Assembly: GCF_020215665.1 (NCBI RefSeq)
Contig: NZ_CP084061.1
Coordinates: forward strand, 3,456,501 to 3,520,500
Length of the DNA stretch: 64,000 nucleotides
Source: Blautia parvula
GTDB lineage: Bacteria > Bacillota > Clostridia > Lachnospirales > Lachnospiraceae
Direction: 5' to 3'
Under the pieces are notes generated by a model. The model was not told the origin of the DNA and did not search any database. It saw only the letters and a program-made list of their open reading frames with translations. Below, piece after piece: positions 1 to 8,926 of this stretch. The position numbers and the translations under genes are program-made. The stretch's first letter is position 1. The number at the start of each line of letters is the position of its first letter.

Positions 1-130
1 TTCCTGATAAAACATAACGTTTTGGATAATCAGTTAGGTAGCAATATTCATTTTTCCCTCGTTTGAATGAGTCCATCATGAACTCACTACCAATTTCTCT
101 CATAATCAAACTCCGACTGTTATCTGACAT
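1..130 (-). CDS. 5' end of a DegT-type aminotransferase-like gene (partial)
   Basis: An ATG at 128-130 follows the TAA of the ATP-grasp gene with no spacer and opens a frame that stays open for 43 codons to the window edge. The visible residues include IGSEF near position 13 and YVLSG at the end. That pattern resembles the N-terminus of a subgroup of PLP-dependent DegT/DnrJ aminotransferases found in polysaccharide loci (IGSEF...YYLSGRTAL). Only the start is present, so the assignment is tentative. The tight junction with the preceding gene supports translational coupling in one operon. Confidence 0.5.
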   Translation of the reverse strand, partial: MSDNSRSLIMREIGSEFMMDSFKRGKNEYCYLTDYPKRYVLSG

Positions 131-1390
131 TTACCACCAAGATGATACGAGACTATCGTCGACCACATCATATATTAAATTATTCCCACTAGTATCTAGT
201 ACTTTGATATAGTCATACAACTTTTGGATATCTTTCGCTAATTCATCAGGACTTTCATTATCAAATTCAAACTGACCGACCTTTGACAAAATAGCTCCAT
301 CTCTACATTCATCACCCTCATTAGCTTTTATCAACGCAAGGGAACAGTCCGGCATTGTGCTTATTTCTTCAACACCATCTATACTTGCAATCTTACCTTC
401 TTTAGAAAATACATTGATAATCGCTAGTTTTAATTTTTCATTTCTCAAAGGATTATGAATAAGCTGTTTAAGATTTCCGTATATCGCATGGTTAATAAAC
501 ACATCTAAAAAATTGATGCCTATACTCTTATATGTATAGTTATACTGATGTGCTCCTTCCAAACGAAATCCGCATTCAAAGAATTTGTAGTTCTGCTTCT
601 TGTCTATGAATCCTGAGAAAAATATACAACCATACGTAATGCCCATCGATTTAATCATTTTTCTCAGCTTTTCATCAACTTTTATCTTAAAGTTTTCAAG
701 CTCTCGATGCGGGTAAAGCCAGCATGATTGAACAACCTTTTGAAAGCCATTATCTTTTGCCATAATTACATCATTTGTCGTTAATATAGAAATCTCCCCA
801 TCATTAACCAAATAATAAACATCAATTTTTCTATCTGTAATGTATTCCTCAATAATCACATTCTTGCTATACGATTTTTCAAGAGCCACATCATATGCCA
901 CCAGCAATTCGCTATAGTTCTGGGCAATTCCAACACCAATCGATCCTGCCCTATCTGTAGGTTTTACTATAACTGGATAAGAATCAACATCATTAACAGA
1001 ACTAAACTCTCTGACCGTAGGCACTCTACATTCTCTGCAAAGAGCTTTAAACTTTACTTTGTTCCTAGTCACTTCAAGTTGTTCATTTGTGCAATAACAT
1101 GGTAGGTTTAGTCTCTTACAAATTTTGATTAAGTATTCAATTTTAACTTCGCTATATCCGGCAGTAATTCCATCTACATGATTATCTGAGCAAAGTTGAG
1201 TCATCAAATCTACATCGGTCCAATTTACATTCCACGCTTCGTCTGCAAAAGCTTTTGCCGGACTAAGTTTCAAATCAGTATAATAATCTGCAACAATTAC
1301 ATAGAATCCAAGTTCTTGAGCTCTCTTGACAAGAGTCGTTTCATTAGGTGCTCCGCCTAATATTAGCAATTTTTTCTTTGAATCCTTCAT
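131..1390 (-). CDS. ATP-grasp enzyme of the polysaccharide locus
   Basis: A 419-residue soluble protein. The N-terminus (KKLLILGGAPNE) looks like the pre-ATP-grasp Rossmann-like domain seen in PurK/CarB-type enzymes. A central ATP-grasp core follows, with VIVKPTDRAGSIGVG around residues 140-155 as the phosphate-binding loop and an EEYITDRKID strand after it. Family members ligate a carboxylate to an amine or thiol using ATP. In surface-polysaccharide loci they usually decorate a sugar or make an amino-acid-linked building block, but the substrate cannot be read here. Its ATG overlaps the stop of the sugar transferase by one base (TAATG), so the two are translationally coupled. Confidence 0.85.
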   Translation of the reverse strand: MKDSKKKLLILGGAPNETTLVKRAQELGFYVIVADYYTDLKLSPAKAFADEAWNVNWTDVDLMTQLCSDNHVDGITAGYSEVKIEYLIKICKRLNLPCYCTNEQLEVTRNKVKFKALCRECRVPTVREFSSVNDVDSYPVIVKPTDRAGSIGVGIAQNYSELLVAYDVALEKSYSKNVIIEEYITDRKIDVYYLVNDGEISILTTNDVIMAKDNGFQKVVQSCWLYPHRELENFKIKVDEKLRKMIKSMGITYGCIFFSGFIDKKQNYKFFECGFRLEGAHQYNYTYKSIGINFLDVFINHAIYGNLKQLIHNPLRNEKLKLAIINVFSKEGKIASIDGVEEISTMPDCSLALIKANEGDECRDGAILSKVGQFEFDNESPDELAKDIQKLYDYIKVLDTSGNNLIYDVVDDSLVSSWW

Positions 1391-2073
1391 TAGGCATTCT
1401 CCTCATCATTCCTTTGAACAACGCCATCATCCCATTGTTTCTGTCTATAAGTTGAAAAATCTCCTTGCTGTCCAGCTTCAACCTGATCACTATGTTTAAG
1501 GACTTTTTTCACGGTCAAGAAGATTACTTTTACATCCATTAAAAAGGAAATATTGTTCACGTAATCGATATCATACTTCAAACGTTCATCCCAATTTGCT
1601 GCAGTTCGGCCATTAACCTGAGCCCATCCACTCAATCCGGGTCGAACCAAATGCCGTTTTCGTTCCTCTTTTGTAAAATAAGGTATATATGAAACTGCCC
1701 AAGGTCTAGGACCAACTACACTCATATCACCGATAAGAATGTTCCACGCTTCTGGCAACTCATCTAGGGAAGTAGCACGCAGAATACGACCAAATTTTGT
1801 CAGTCTCACAGAATCAGGAAGCAAGTTACCTTCATCGTCGCGTGCGTTGCTCATAGACCTAAATTTGTACAAAGTAAAGATTTTTTCTTTACCTGTTTCG
1901 GGATCAATCCTTCCCGGTCTCTTCTGTTTAAAAATAATGGGAGTTCCAATATTCAAAGCAACTAACACAGCAATTATTAGGTACAACCAACTAAAAACTA
2001 TAATTGCAAGTAATGCACATATAATATCCAGCATTCGTTTAATTACTCTAGCGTATACGCCATCTATTCTCAT
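1390..2073 (-). CDS. PglC-like undecaprenyl-phosphate phosphoglycosyl transferase
   Basis: A 227-residue monotopic bacterial sugar transferase. A single hydrophobic N-terminal segment (about residues 10-40) precedes the conserved catalytic block: KRPGR, FTLYKFRSM, LRATSLDELPE (with the Asp-Glu pair typical of this family), MSVVGPRP and RPGLSGWAQVNGR. Members transfer a phosphosugar from a UDP-sugar to undecaprenyl phosphate on the inner face of the membrane, the first committed step of repeat-unit assembly. The short length matches PglC/WcaJ-C-terminal-type enzymes rather than the long polytopic ones. With the dehydratase, aminotransferase and acetyltransferase in the same operon, a diacetylbacillosamine-like first sugar is the natural inference. 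It overlaps the GNAT gene by four bases (ATGA). Confidence 0.92.
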   Translation of the reverse strand: MRIDGVYARVIKRMLDIICALLAIIVFSWLYLIIAVLVALNIGTPIIFKQKRPGRIDPETGKEKIFTLYKFRSMSNARDDEGNLLPDSVRLTKFGRILRATSLDELPEAWNILIGDMSVVGPRPWAVSYIPYFTKEERKRHLVRPGLSGWAQVNGRTAANWDERLKYDIDYVNNISFLMDVKVIFLTVKKVLKHSDQVEAGQQGDFSTYRQKQWDDGVVQRNDEENA

Positions 2074-2666
2074 ATTCTTCTCTCCCCGCCCTTTTTGAAA
2101 TATATGACATGTGCGACCTTATCAATGAAATAACGAAGTGCAATGTAGGCATCACTATATGGACACTTCTTTTCCCATCGAGCATAATACACAGAATAAA
2201 AGTTGTTGGATTTTCCAGCCCCATAGGCAACTTTTTTGAATCCTTTTTTCATAAAAGTATTTTTTACTGCTGCGTTTTGTTCTGCTGAGACTGTAAAAAT
2301 CAAATCGACACCTTTACCATCTATGTATCTAAATTGTTCATCAAGAATACTTTGGAAAATATGATGACCTTTATAATTTGCATCTACTCCTGCAAGTTCT
2401 ATATATGCAGCAGAACCTTTATGGAACCATTTATTGCAATCAACAATACTAACAGTACTTGTTCCAACTAATTTGGATTCCAAAGTAGCGATAAATACCT
2501 CACGATTATCTTGATTTAATATCTTTTCAATATCTGTAACAGTAGTACTTCGTGTTCCATAAAGTAAATTCTTTTCAATATTTGCACTGTGTGCTCGACG
2601 AATAAGTTCTGCAACTTGCTCACATGTTATATTACTGTCTTGTAGTTTGCATATCTTTATCTCCAC
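2070..2666 (-). CDS. GNAT-family acetyltransferase
   Basis: A 198-residue protein with a GNAT fold. Features are VFIATLESKLVGTSTVS (beta strands), AYIELAGVDANYKGHHIFQSIL (the acetyl-CoA-binding strand and loop region) and a C-terminal AVKNTFMKKGFKKV segment typical of GNAT motif B. It starts with GTG at 2664-2666, ten bases after GGGAG. It lies between the aminotransferase and the phosphoglycosyl transferase, so it plausibly N-acetylates the new amino sugar. PglD, which does this in Campylobacter, belongs to a different (left-handed beta-helix) fold, so this would be a functional replacement. That role is inference. Confidence 0.75.
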   Translation of the reverse strand: MEIKICKLQDSNITCEQVAELIRRAHSANIEKNLLYGTRSTTVTDIEKILNQDNREVFIATLESKLVGTSTVSIVDCNKWFHKGSAAYIELAGVDANYKGHHIFQSILDEQFRYIDGKGVDLIFTVSAEQNAAVKNTFMKKGFKKVAYGAGKSNNFYSVYYARWEKKCPYSDAYIALRYFIDKVAHVIYFKKGGERRI

Positions 2667-2692
2667 AATGTCACATCTCCCACACTCGTCTC

Positions 2693-3976
2693 TTACTCAA
2701 AACATCCTCTAATAACTTCAATCACTAACTCCTGCTCCTCAGCAGTCATCTTGTTATCCGACGGTAAACAAACACCTCTCTGGAAGATATCAGCACCAAT
2801 GTCTTCAACTCCACCAGCGATATAAGCATTTGTGCGACATCTCAAACTACCATCCCTACCAACTACCTCATGCATTCTGTACATAGGCTGCATATGCATC
2901 GGCTTCCAGATCGGACGACCTTCAGCGTTGATGGAGCTTATAGATTCCAGAATTTCTGTTGGACAAGTCTTGCCGTGTTCCGGCATGTAACATACGTCCG
3001 TTTCCCCTCTAACCTGCTTGCACATAGCACTCTCATCAATAATCAAACTACTTAACCAATAGTTCGGCTCGGTGCCTTCCACAATCGGGTTCATCTTAAC
3101 CGGCAAGTCTGTCAGTCCAGCTTTATATCTCTCGTATACTGCCTTCTTCTGAGCGATGTGCTCCTCAAGATATTCATACTGTCCACGAACAACACCTGCG
3201 ATAACATTGCTCATTCTGTAGTTATAGCCGACTTCTTCATGCTGATACCAAGGAGCGTTCTCACGACTCTGAGTAGACCACTTTCTGGCTTTGTTTGCGT
3301 CTTCAAGGCTATTTGTTAATAAGCAACCACCGCTACTTCCTGTGATGATTTTATTTCCGTTGTAGCTGATTGCTGCATAATCACCAAAGCTACCACACTG
3401 TCTTCCATCAATTGTTGCACCCATGGCTTCGGCTGCATCCTCAATTAGAAGAGCTCCGTGCTTCTCACAGACTCTCTTAATTTCATCCATCCTTCCCGGG
3501 AAACCATAAAGCTCTGCACTGATAACTAGTTTTACTTCCGGATACATTTCAAATGCTTTTTCCAGCGCTACAGGATCCATATTCCAGGATTCTCTTTCTG
3601 TATCAATGAAAATTGGAATACCGCCTTCATAAACCACTGGATTCAGAGTAGCATCAAATGTCATGTCACTACAGAAGACTTTCTTTCCTTCTACTGCACC
3701 ATGACTAATTGCAGGTTTTCCATATAATCGTTCACCAGCTAATTTCACACAAAGATGTAAAGCTGCCGTACAGGCTGACAAACCAACTGCATATTTTACT
3801 TCTGCTTTTTCTGCAGCAATCTTCTCAACTTCATTTATGTTTTTTCCAACTGTACTCATCCAGTTTGTATCATAGGCCTCTTTCATATACTCGAATTCAG
3901 GGCCATGCATTGTCGGACTTGAAAGCCAAATACGTTCAGGATTTTTTTCGATCTTGTGGTTTTCCGGAATAAACAT
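2693..3976 (-). CDS. DegT/DnrJ/EryC1-type sugar aminotransferase (PglE-like)
   Basis: A 427-residue PLP enzyme of the sugar aminotransferase class. It begins with the characteristic IWLSSPTMHG and NWMSTVGKN blocks. It continues with GLSACTAALHL for cofactor phosphate binding, the LIEDAAEAMGA motif carrying the PLP-contacting Asp, and SYNGNKIITGSSGG containing the lysine that forms the internal aldimine. Such enzymes aminate 4-keto nucleotide sugars. The CapD/PglF-type dehydratase upstream would supply that substrate. The RBS AAGAGGAG sits just before the ATG. The 26-base gap to the GNAT gene indicates co-transcription, whereas the 2.7 kb upstream is gene-poor. Confidence 0.93.
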   Translation of the reverse strand: MFIPENHKIEKNPERIWLSSPTMHGPEFEYMKEAYDTNWMSTVGKNINEVEKIAAEKAEVKYAVGLSACTAALHLCVKLAGERLYGKPAISHGAVEGKKVFCSDMTFDATLNPVVYEGGIPIFIDTERESWNMDPVALEKAFEMYPEVKLVISAELYGFPGRMDEIKRVCEKHGALLIEDAAEAMGATIDGRQCGSFGDYAAISYNGNKIITGSSGGCLLTNSLEDANKARKWSTQSRENAPWYQHEEVGYNYRMSNVIAGVVRGQYEYLEEHIAQKKAVYERYKAGLTDLPVKMNPIVEGTEPNYWLSSLIIDESAMCKQVRGETDVCYMPEHGKTCPTEILESISSINAEGRPIWKPMHMQPMYRMHEVVGRDGSLRCRTNAYIAGGVEDIGADIFQRGVCLPSDNKMTAEEQELVIEVIRGCFE

Positions 3977-4143
3977 ACTATCTCCTCTTGTTTGTTAGAT
4001 ATTATTGTCTTTTTATAGTTTCTGTTGTATTGTTATTTTGGTGGAATTTCACCCTTTATCCATAATTTTCAAAATATATAAAAGGCATTTCAGCCTATTG
4101 TCGTCATATCAATTATCATTTAAAATATTCTTACATACACAAC

Positions 4144-4184
4144 AAGTAGCTCTCGACGATCCGTAGATCATCAGAAGGCTACCT
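4144..4184 (-). other. long RNA hairpin upstream of the aminotransferase
   Basis: Arms 4144-4161 and 4166-4184 pair over about 18 positions with a four-base loop, if a few G-U pairs are allowed on the minus-strand transcript. The 3' flank (TTGTTGTG) is not a clean U-tract, so this is not an obvious intrinsic terminator. It would lie in the 5' leader of the aminotransferase mRNA. A processive-antitermination or RNA-stability element is possible but unproven. Confidence 0.5.
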
Positions 4185-4316
4185 GCTCTAATATCTTGCC
4201 TTTTCAGTTTTGGGTTTAGTAAAGACAATCCAGCTTACCACCGTGATAAGCGTTTTCTTTACTTCCCTTCTTAGCAAAATCAAAATCTATTAAAACAGGA
4301 AAGCCTCAGGATCCAC

Positions 4317-4406
4317 TTATTTCCAGTATCCTTGCTGGTTGTCCCTATTATATAATCTTCCCCAGACTTTGCTGGGAAACGGTTTTATCTCAGTTTCTTT
4401 AAACAT
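4317..4406 (-). CDS. 29-residue open frame, possible truncated aminotransferase start
   Basis: An ATG at 4404-4406 is preceded by AGAAGGAG nine bases upstream, so it looks translatable. It encodes 29 residues beginning MFKETEIKPFPSKVW. The first half resembles the extreme N-terminus of polysaccharide aminotransferases (a PxSKVW/IW lead into the LSSPTMHG block). After VW the sequence changes to GRLYNRDNQQGYWK, exactly where the 20-base direct repeat lies. It may be a gene start cut by recombination, or a genuine short peptide. Confidence 0.35.
   Translation of the reverse strand: MFKETEIKPFPSKVWGRLYNRDNQQGYWK
4335..4354 (+). repeat. left copy of 20-bp direct repeat
   Basis: CTGGTTGTCCCTATTATATA here recurs at 6570-6589 in the same orientation with one change (A for G at position 7). 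The two copies bracket about 2.2 kb of poorly coding DNA, as an attachment-site or target-site duplication would. Confidence 0.7.
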
Positions 4407-4814
4407 GGTATTATTCTCCTTCTAAATTTCTATCTCTTCTATACTTCCTTAGTTCCTCACTTAATTACTGATTTTGGACGCAACCTACTACATCTTGCAT
4501 CTATGTTCTTCTTTCTTATAGAACATTTAGTGTGCTTTATTTCAGTCGTATTAACTCCTTCCTATCAGTCATTCATATATATTATTCCCAAGCTGTATTT
4601 AACAGCCTAAGAAGTAACTTTTTTAAAACAATTTCATATCAATATGGCTGTTAATCATGCTCTAATCTCTTGCACTGTGAAGGTCTACTTCATGTGCAGG
4701 AGATTATTTGTTATACTGGTTAAAAAACCACCCTTCTAAAAACTATTAATCTGAAGGTCTTTTATCTTGTTCCGTGAAAGACTCTTCAAAATCAAACCTT
4801 AAGGAGGTAATCAA

Positions 4815-5297
4815 ATGAAAAATGTAATCATCAACCAGCACAATGTTGTTGCGCTTATCGGCAGAACAAACAACAAGCCAACGGTTGCGCTTCCTTTTTT
4901 TCTAAAGGACATTTCACAGTTAGATGTAGATGTTTCTATCCTCTGCCCCATTGACCTTGCAGAATCACTGACCAGTTTACTCAGATTTGTTTTTGAGCCT
5001 GGCTACATTCTAAAACACAAGTCCGGAACCTATGAAGTCCACAAGGTGCATCGTCACTTCTTTAACAGCATTCCTTTACTTGTGGCTGTTACGATTTCTC
5101 AATATGGGGTATCCCGTAATGAAATCACAACGGCGTGTATCCAGCTTACAGATTTTGACACATGTTCTGTAAAAACAGCGCACAATATGTACCGTGGAAT
5201 TTCTCTTGGTCACATTATCTGTCCAGGAAAGAAACACTCTCCCATCATTCTGGCGAATGGATTAAAGGAGGTGAACTTTCATGAAAATCACGGATAA
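4815..5297 (+). CDS. hypothetical protein, opposite strand to the locus
   Basis: A 160-residue frame starting at an ATG seven bases after a near-perfect AAGGAGG, so it is probably real. I do not recognise the family. The protein is soluble by eye, with no signal peptide and no long hydrophobic stretch. It is rich in beta-prone segments such as VVALIGRTNN and VDVSILCPIDLAESLTSLLRFVF. It is the only credible gene within the direct-repeat-bounded segment and runs against the polysaccharide operon, which fits an acquired insertion. A very short frame (5281-5328, 15 codons) overlaps its end after its own GGAGG, suggesting a downstream gene that has decayed. Confidence 0.55.
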   Translation: MKNVIINQHNVVALIGRTNNKPTVALPFFLKDISQLDVDVSILCPIDLAESLTSLLRFVFEPGYILKHKSGTYEVHKVHRHFFNSIPLLVAVTISQYGVSRNEITTACIQLTDFDTCSVKTAHNMYRGISLGHIICPGKKHSPIILANGLKEVNFHENHG

Positions 5298-6569
5298 TCT
5301 CCATCCCTCAAAAGCTGCTCCCTTGTAACCATAACCACCGCAAAGCGTAGTCATCAAAAAAGATATGCCTAACAAAGGCACCTTCTATGCTGTTTTCCTC
5401 AAACGCACTCATTCCTACGGTATCCAGATTTTTATTCTGGAACCCACTCAGAACGATTTCAGAAATTCGCACTTCGTATTGAACGAGAAGAGGAAACAGA
5501 AGATTTGTATCGAAAATTGGATTTATGAATCCTCCCGCATTACATTTACACCAAAGCCATCATATCCTATTTTTTATACAACATTTTTGAATTGTGTGGT
5601 TTCGCCAAATCCCTATTCCATTAATTTTAATAATGTTCATATCAAATATCGGAAGAAGTCTGTTGCTAGAAGAACGGGATATAACATAAGCAACAGAATG
5701 TTTTACAACTCTCCGATTCTGCACCTTCAAAATAAGTCAAGCTATCTCGTGGGCAAAATCTACAATCCCAAAACCACTGGCAAAATCACATGAGATATTC
5801 CACTTCATATGAAGCAACTGGATTTCTACTCCTTCAAGCGAGAACTACGTCCACTTCGGTGGATTATAATCTAGAATCCAATTGCATCCTGGTAGGTATC
5901 CTTGGAACTTTTTCCAGGCACAGACTGCCCATTGAATGTGGATTTCACATATTTGACGAACCATACGAGTATGAAGTTCAAGATTACGGATACATAGGCT
6001 ATCCTTGATTCTCCATTCTGGTTTCTTCTCCAGTACTCAATGCTAATAATGTTATCTGATATTCTATTGTATTAAAGCTTCTTTCAAAGCTCTGATTGGT
6101 ACTCTGAAATTCAAAATACTCATCACAACCTTGAAATCTATGCCGACACCAAACCATATCAATTTACATAATTTTACGTGGTTTGGTGCTTTTGCATAGT
6201 ATAAACTCACGAGCTGCAGTGCGTGTTTCCTTTATTTAAACCATTAAACCTAGCTAGATTAGGCACTTAGACACTTATATTCATTTTTCTGTAATAACTG
6301 CCTCTAGCTTGTCATAATCCATTGTAATTTTATCTTTCTCACAATCTATGTGCTTTGGTAATTTATCACGCTTGCAGATGTAGTATATTTATTATGAAGA
6401 AACTATCACTTCATCCCCAGTATTATGCTCTGCAAATTTGGTCAATGAAACGGGTGCCAGAAGGTTAATGTATATTGATTGAAATTGATAATCCTCCCCA
6501 TATTGAACAAAAGATTATAAAGATGGGACTCGACTAAGCCCTTAAACACTTGTAAATACTGGTTTTTCT
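5298..6569. other. decayed, gene-poor DNA inside the direct-repeat segment
   Basis: About 1.3 kb with only weak frames. The plus-strand frames near 5365-5793 and 5790-6008 lack a ribosome binding site, and their composition does not look like protein. One alternative frame around 5440-5520 reads like a real helical segment (ERFQKFALRIEREEETEDL) but is broken. A minus-strand remnant ends in a stop at 6281-6283 and can be read back to about 6375, with residues such as MDYDKLEAVITEK at its C-terminus. An inverted repeat CACCAAACCA/TGGTTTGGTG (6147-6188) could be a terminator. I read the stretch as remnants of an old mobile or recombined segment. Confidence 0.5.
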
Positions 6570-6589
6570 CTGGTTATCCCTATTATATA
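6570..6589 (+). repeat. right copy of 20-bp direct repeat
   Basis: CTGGTTATCCCTATTATATA matches 4335-4354 at 19 of 20 positions in the same orientation. It lies about 80 bases beyond the 3' end of the dehydratase gene. Confidence 0.7.
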
Positions 6590-6670
6590 TTTATTGATAG
6601 ACTTTTTAATTAAATCATGCAAACGCGTTGCCGTCAGAATCAAATAAAACTACGCTAATTTAATCAAAAC

Positions 6671-8926
6671 TTATCGTGAAATAGCCCTATCCTGTTTGTA
6701 AGTTGGCACCACGTTTTGCACCAAATCACAAATATCCTCCCGGTTGGAATAACTGGCCTTCGCCAAATTCTCCAAATCCTCCAAAAACTTCTCCAAATCA
6801 AACGGAATCGGACTCCCAATATGTATCAACTTATTCGGCGTAGTCTTCATCCCTTCCTCCGCCATAAGTTTCTCTTCATAAAGCTTCTCCCCAGGCCTCA
6901 ACCCAGTATACACAACCGAAATATCCACATCCGGCTTATACCCCGACAGCTTTATCAAGTTCCTTGCCAACGTATCAATCTTCACCGGTGCACCCATATC
7001 CAGCACAAATATCTCTCCACCCTTCGCATACGTTCCCGCCTGCAACACAAGGCTCACCGCTTCAGGTATCGTCATAAAGTACCGAATGATATCCGGATGC
7101 GTAACCGTAACCGGCCCGCCAGCCTCAATCTGTTTCTTAAAAAGAGGAATCACAGACCCATTACTTCCTAAAACATTACCAAATCGAACCGCCACAAAAT
7201 CTGTAGCTTTCCTTTTACCTTCTTTATACTCCCCAAATTGTTCTCTGGTAGCAGCAACCATATCATAATCTGCACCTTCATCATGCCCATTCAAATCCGG
7301 CAAAACAATCGGCTTACCCTGTTTACTCAGCCTGTCCATAGTCTGAATCACCATTTCACACAGCCTCTTGCTCGCTCCCATAATATTCGTAGGATTAACC
7401 GCCTTATCTGTACTGATCAGCACAAACTTCTCACACCCACTCTGCAGTGCCGCGCTGGCAGTCTTATACGTTCCCAGAACATTATTCTTAATGGCCTCAC
7501 AAGGACTTGTCTCTATCAACGGCACGTGCTTATGCGCCGCCGCATGATAAACCACATCCGGCCTATACTCCGCGAACACACTGTTAATTCGTCTGCTATC
7601 CCTCACAGACCCAATCAAAACAACCAAATCAAGTTTCGGATATTTCCTCCTCAACTCCTGTTCAATGTCATAAGCATTATTCTCATAAATATCAAATATA
7701 ATTAGCCGTTTCGGACCATGCGCCGCAATCTGCCGACACAACTCGCTGCCAATAGAACCACCGCCACCGGTAACCAGAATCGTCTTATTCCTCAGCGCAT
7801 TGAAGATTTCCTCCATGTTTACCTTAATCGGATCTCTCCCCAGCAAATCCTCCACAGCCACACTCTTCATCTTACTAATTGACACTTCCCCATTCACCAA
7901 CTGATAAATCCCCGGAAGTATCTTCATTTCGCACCCAGTCTCCTTACAGATATTGAGAATATCTCTCTTCTCCTCAGCCGTAGCACTGGGAATCGCCAAT
8001 AAAATCTGATCAATCTTATATTTTTCCGCACTCAGCAGAATATCATCCCTGCCTCCAACAATCGGAATACCTTCTATGTAACGCCCCATCTTATTCGGGT
8101 TATCGTCAATAATACAGCAAACCTTTGCCTTCACTTCACTGGCCCGGTTCAAATCCCTGATTATAATCTGTCCTGCAGCTCCCGCACCAATCAGCATCAC
8201 CCGATGTAGCACGGCATCCTCTTCACTCTGTTTGTTCCTACTGCGTTCCAGCAAAATAAACCGATAAGAAAACCTAACCGCAACCGTAAACACAAACTGT
8301 AACATTATCCCAAACAGATAATAAGAAATCGGCATTCTCTTAAAAAACAAAGTTATCCCAACTATCTGCACCAGCCCGGTAATCACATTCGCCGCCCCAA
8401 CCCGGAACAGCTCACTGAAACTCGCAAACCGCCAAACGCTCTTATACAACCTAAGCGCCCAATACACTCCAATACAAACCACCGTATACCAAGGTGCAAA
8501 CTTCAAAAACGCCCCCAGATAAACATCCGGAATCATAGAGTATCTGCAGTCAAACCGAACCCACAGAGCCAGCATAAACGCCGCGTTCACAGCCACAACA
8601 TCATACAGCATCAGCCAAAGCGCAATCGCCTGCCAATGTTCCATGAATTTTCTTTTCTTACCGGCCTTCCGCATCAGCTCTTCCTGAATCTTATCCCTCT
8701 CATCATTGGCCTCTGCTACCTTCCATTTTCTCTCCTCGTCACCGGTCATGCCAGAACGGTTTCCCCTGCTCTCGTCATCTCCCGCATCCTTACCGCCTCG
8801 AATAAACGCTTCCTGCTCTTTATCCTCTCTCTTCCTGTCTCCGGAGTTAATCTTCGCCAAAGCAAACACCATCACAAACAGAAACAGTACCAGCAGAAGC
8901 AGCAGCACAATGATTATCTGCCACAT
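6671..8926 (-). CDS. CapD/PglF-like membrane nucleotide-sugar 4,6-dehydratase
   Basis: 751 residues, longer than the usual 600-650. Residues 1-24 are an extra hydrophobic segment, and residues 25-95 are a highly charged linker not normal for the family. Four to five membrane segments follow (about 97-225), then a CoA-binding-like Rossmann domain (GAGAAGQ, 247-253) and the catalytic SDR domain. That domain has GGGGSIGSE at 387-395, AHKHVPL at 464-470, and STDKAVNP followed by MGASK at 516-520. The MxxxK in place of YxxxK is the hallmark of the WbpM/PglF branch, which converts UDP-GlcNAc to a 4-keto-6-deoxy sugar. A GGGGAG RBS precedes the ATG directly after the structured RNA candidate. Confidence 0.95.
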   Translation of the reverse strand: MWQIIIVLLLLLVLFLFVMVFALAKINSGDRKREDKEQEAFIRGGKDAGDDESRGNRSGMTGDEERKWKVAEANDERDKIQEELMRKAGKKRKFMEHWQAIALWLMLYDVVAVNAAFMLALWVRFDCRYSMIPDVYLGAFLKFAPWYTVVCIGVYWALRLYKSVWRFASFSELFRVGAANVITGLVQIVGITLFFKRMPISYYLFGIMLQFVFTVAVRFSYRFILLERSRNKQSEEDAVLHRVMLIGAGAAGQIIIRDLNRASEVKAKVCCIIDDNPNKMGRYIEGIPIVGGRDDILLSAEKYKIDQILLAIPSATAEEKRDILNICKETGCEMKILPGIYQLVNGEVSISKMKSVAVEDLLGRDPIKVNMEEIFNALRNKTILVTGGGGSIGSELCRQIAAHGPKRLIIFDIYENNAYDIEQELRRKYPKLDLVVLIGSVRDSRRINSVFAEYRPDVVYHAAAHKHVPLIETSPCEAIKNNVLGTYKTASAALQSGCEKFVLISTDKAVNPTNIMGASKRLCEMVIQTMDRLSKQGKPIVLPDLNGHDEGADYDMVAATREQFGEYKEGKRKATDFVAVRFGNVLGSNGSVIPLFKKQIEAGGPVTVTHPDIIRYFMTIPEAVSLVLQAGTYAKGGEIFVLDMGAPVKIDTLARNLIKLSGYKPDVDISVVYTGLRPGEKLYEEKLMAEEGMKTTPNKLIHIGSPIPFDLEKFLEDLENLAKASYSNREDICDLVQNVVPTYKQDRAISR

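Larger units (their letters stand above)
3977..4814. other. gene-poor leader and junction region upstream of the aminotransferase
   Basis: About 840 AT-rich bases without a convincing full-length gene. Within it I see a long hairpin (4144-4184), a 29-codon open frame on the minus strand (4317-4406) and the left copy of a 20-base direct repeat (4335-4354). A weak inverted repeat (ACC...TTC / GAA...GGT, about 4728-4778) precedes the plus-strand gene at 4815. The remainder shows nothing I can assign. Confidence 0.6.

Noticed and set aside
5365-6008. Two plus-strand frames of 142 and 72 codons as genes.
   Set aside because: No RBS, unusual amino-acid composition, and location in decayed DNA. They are probably chance frames.
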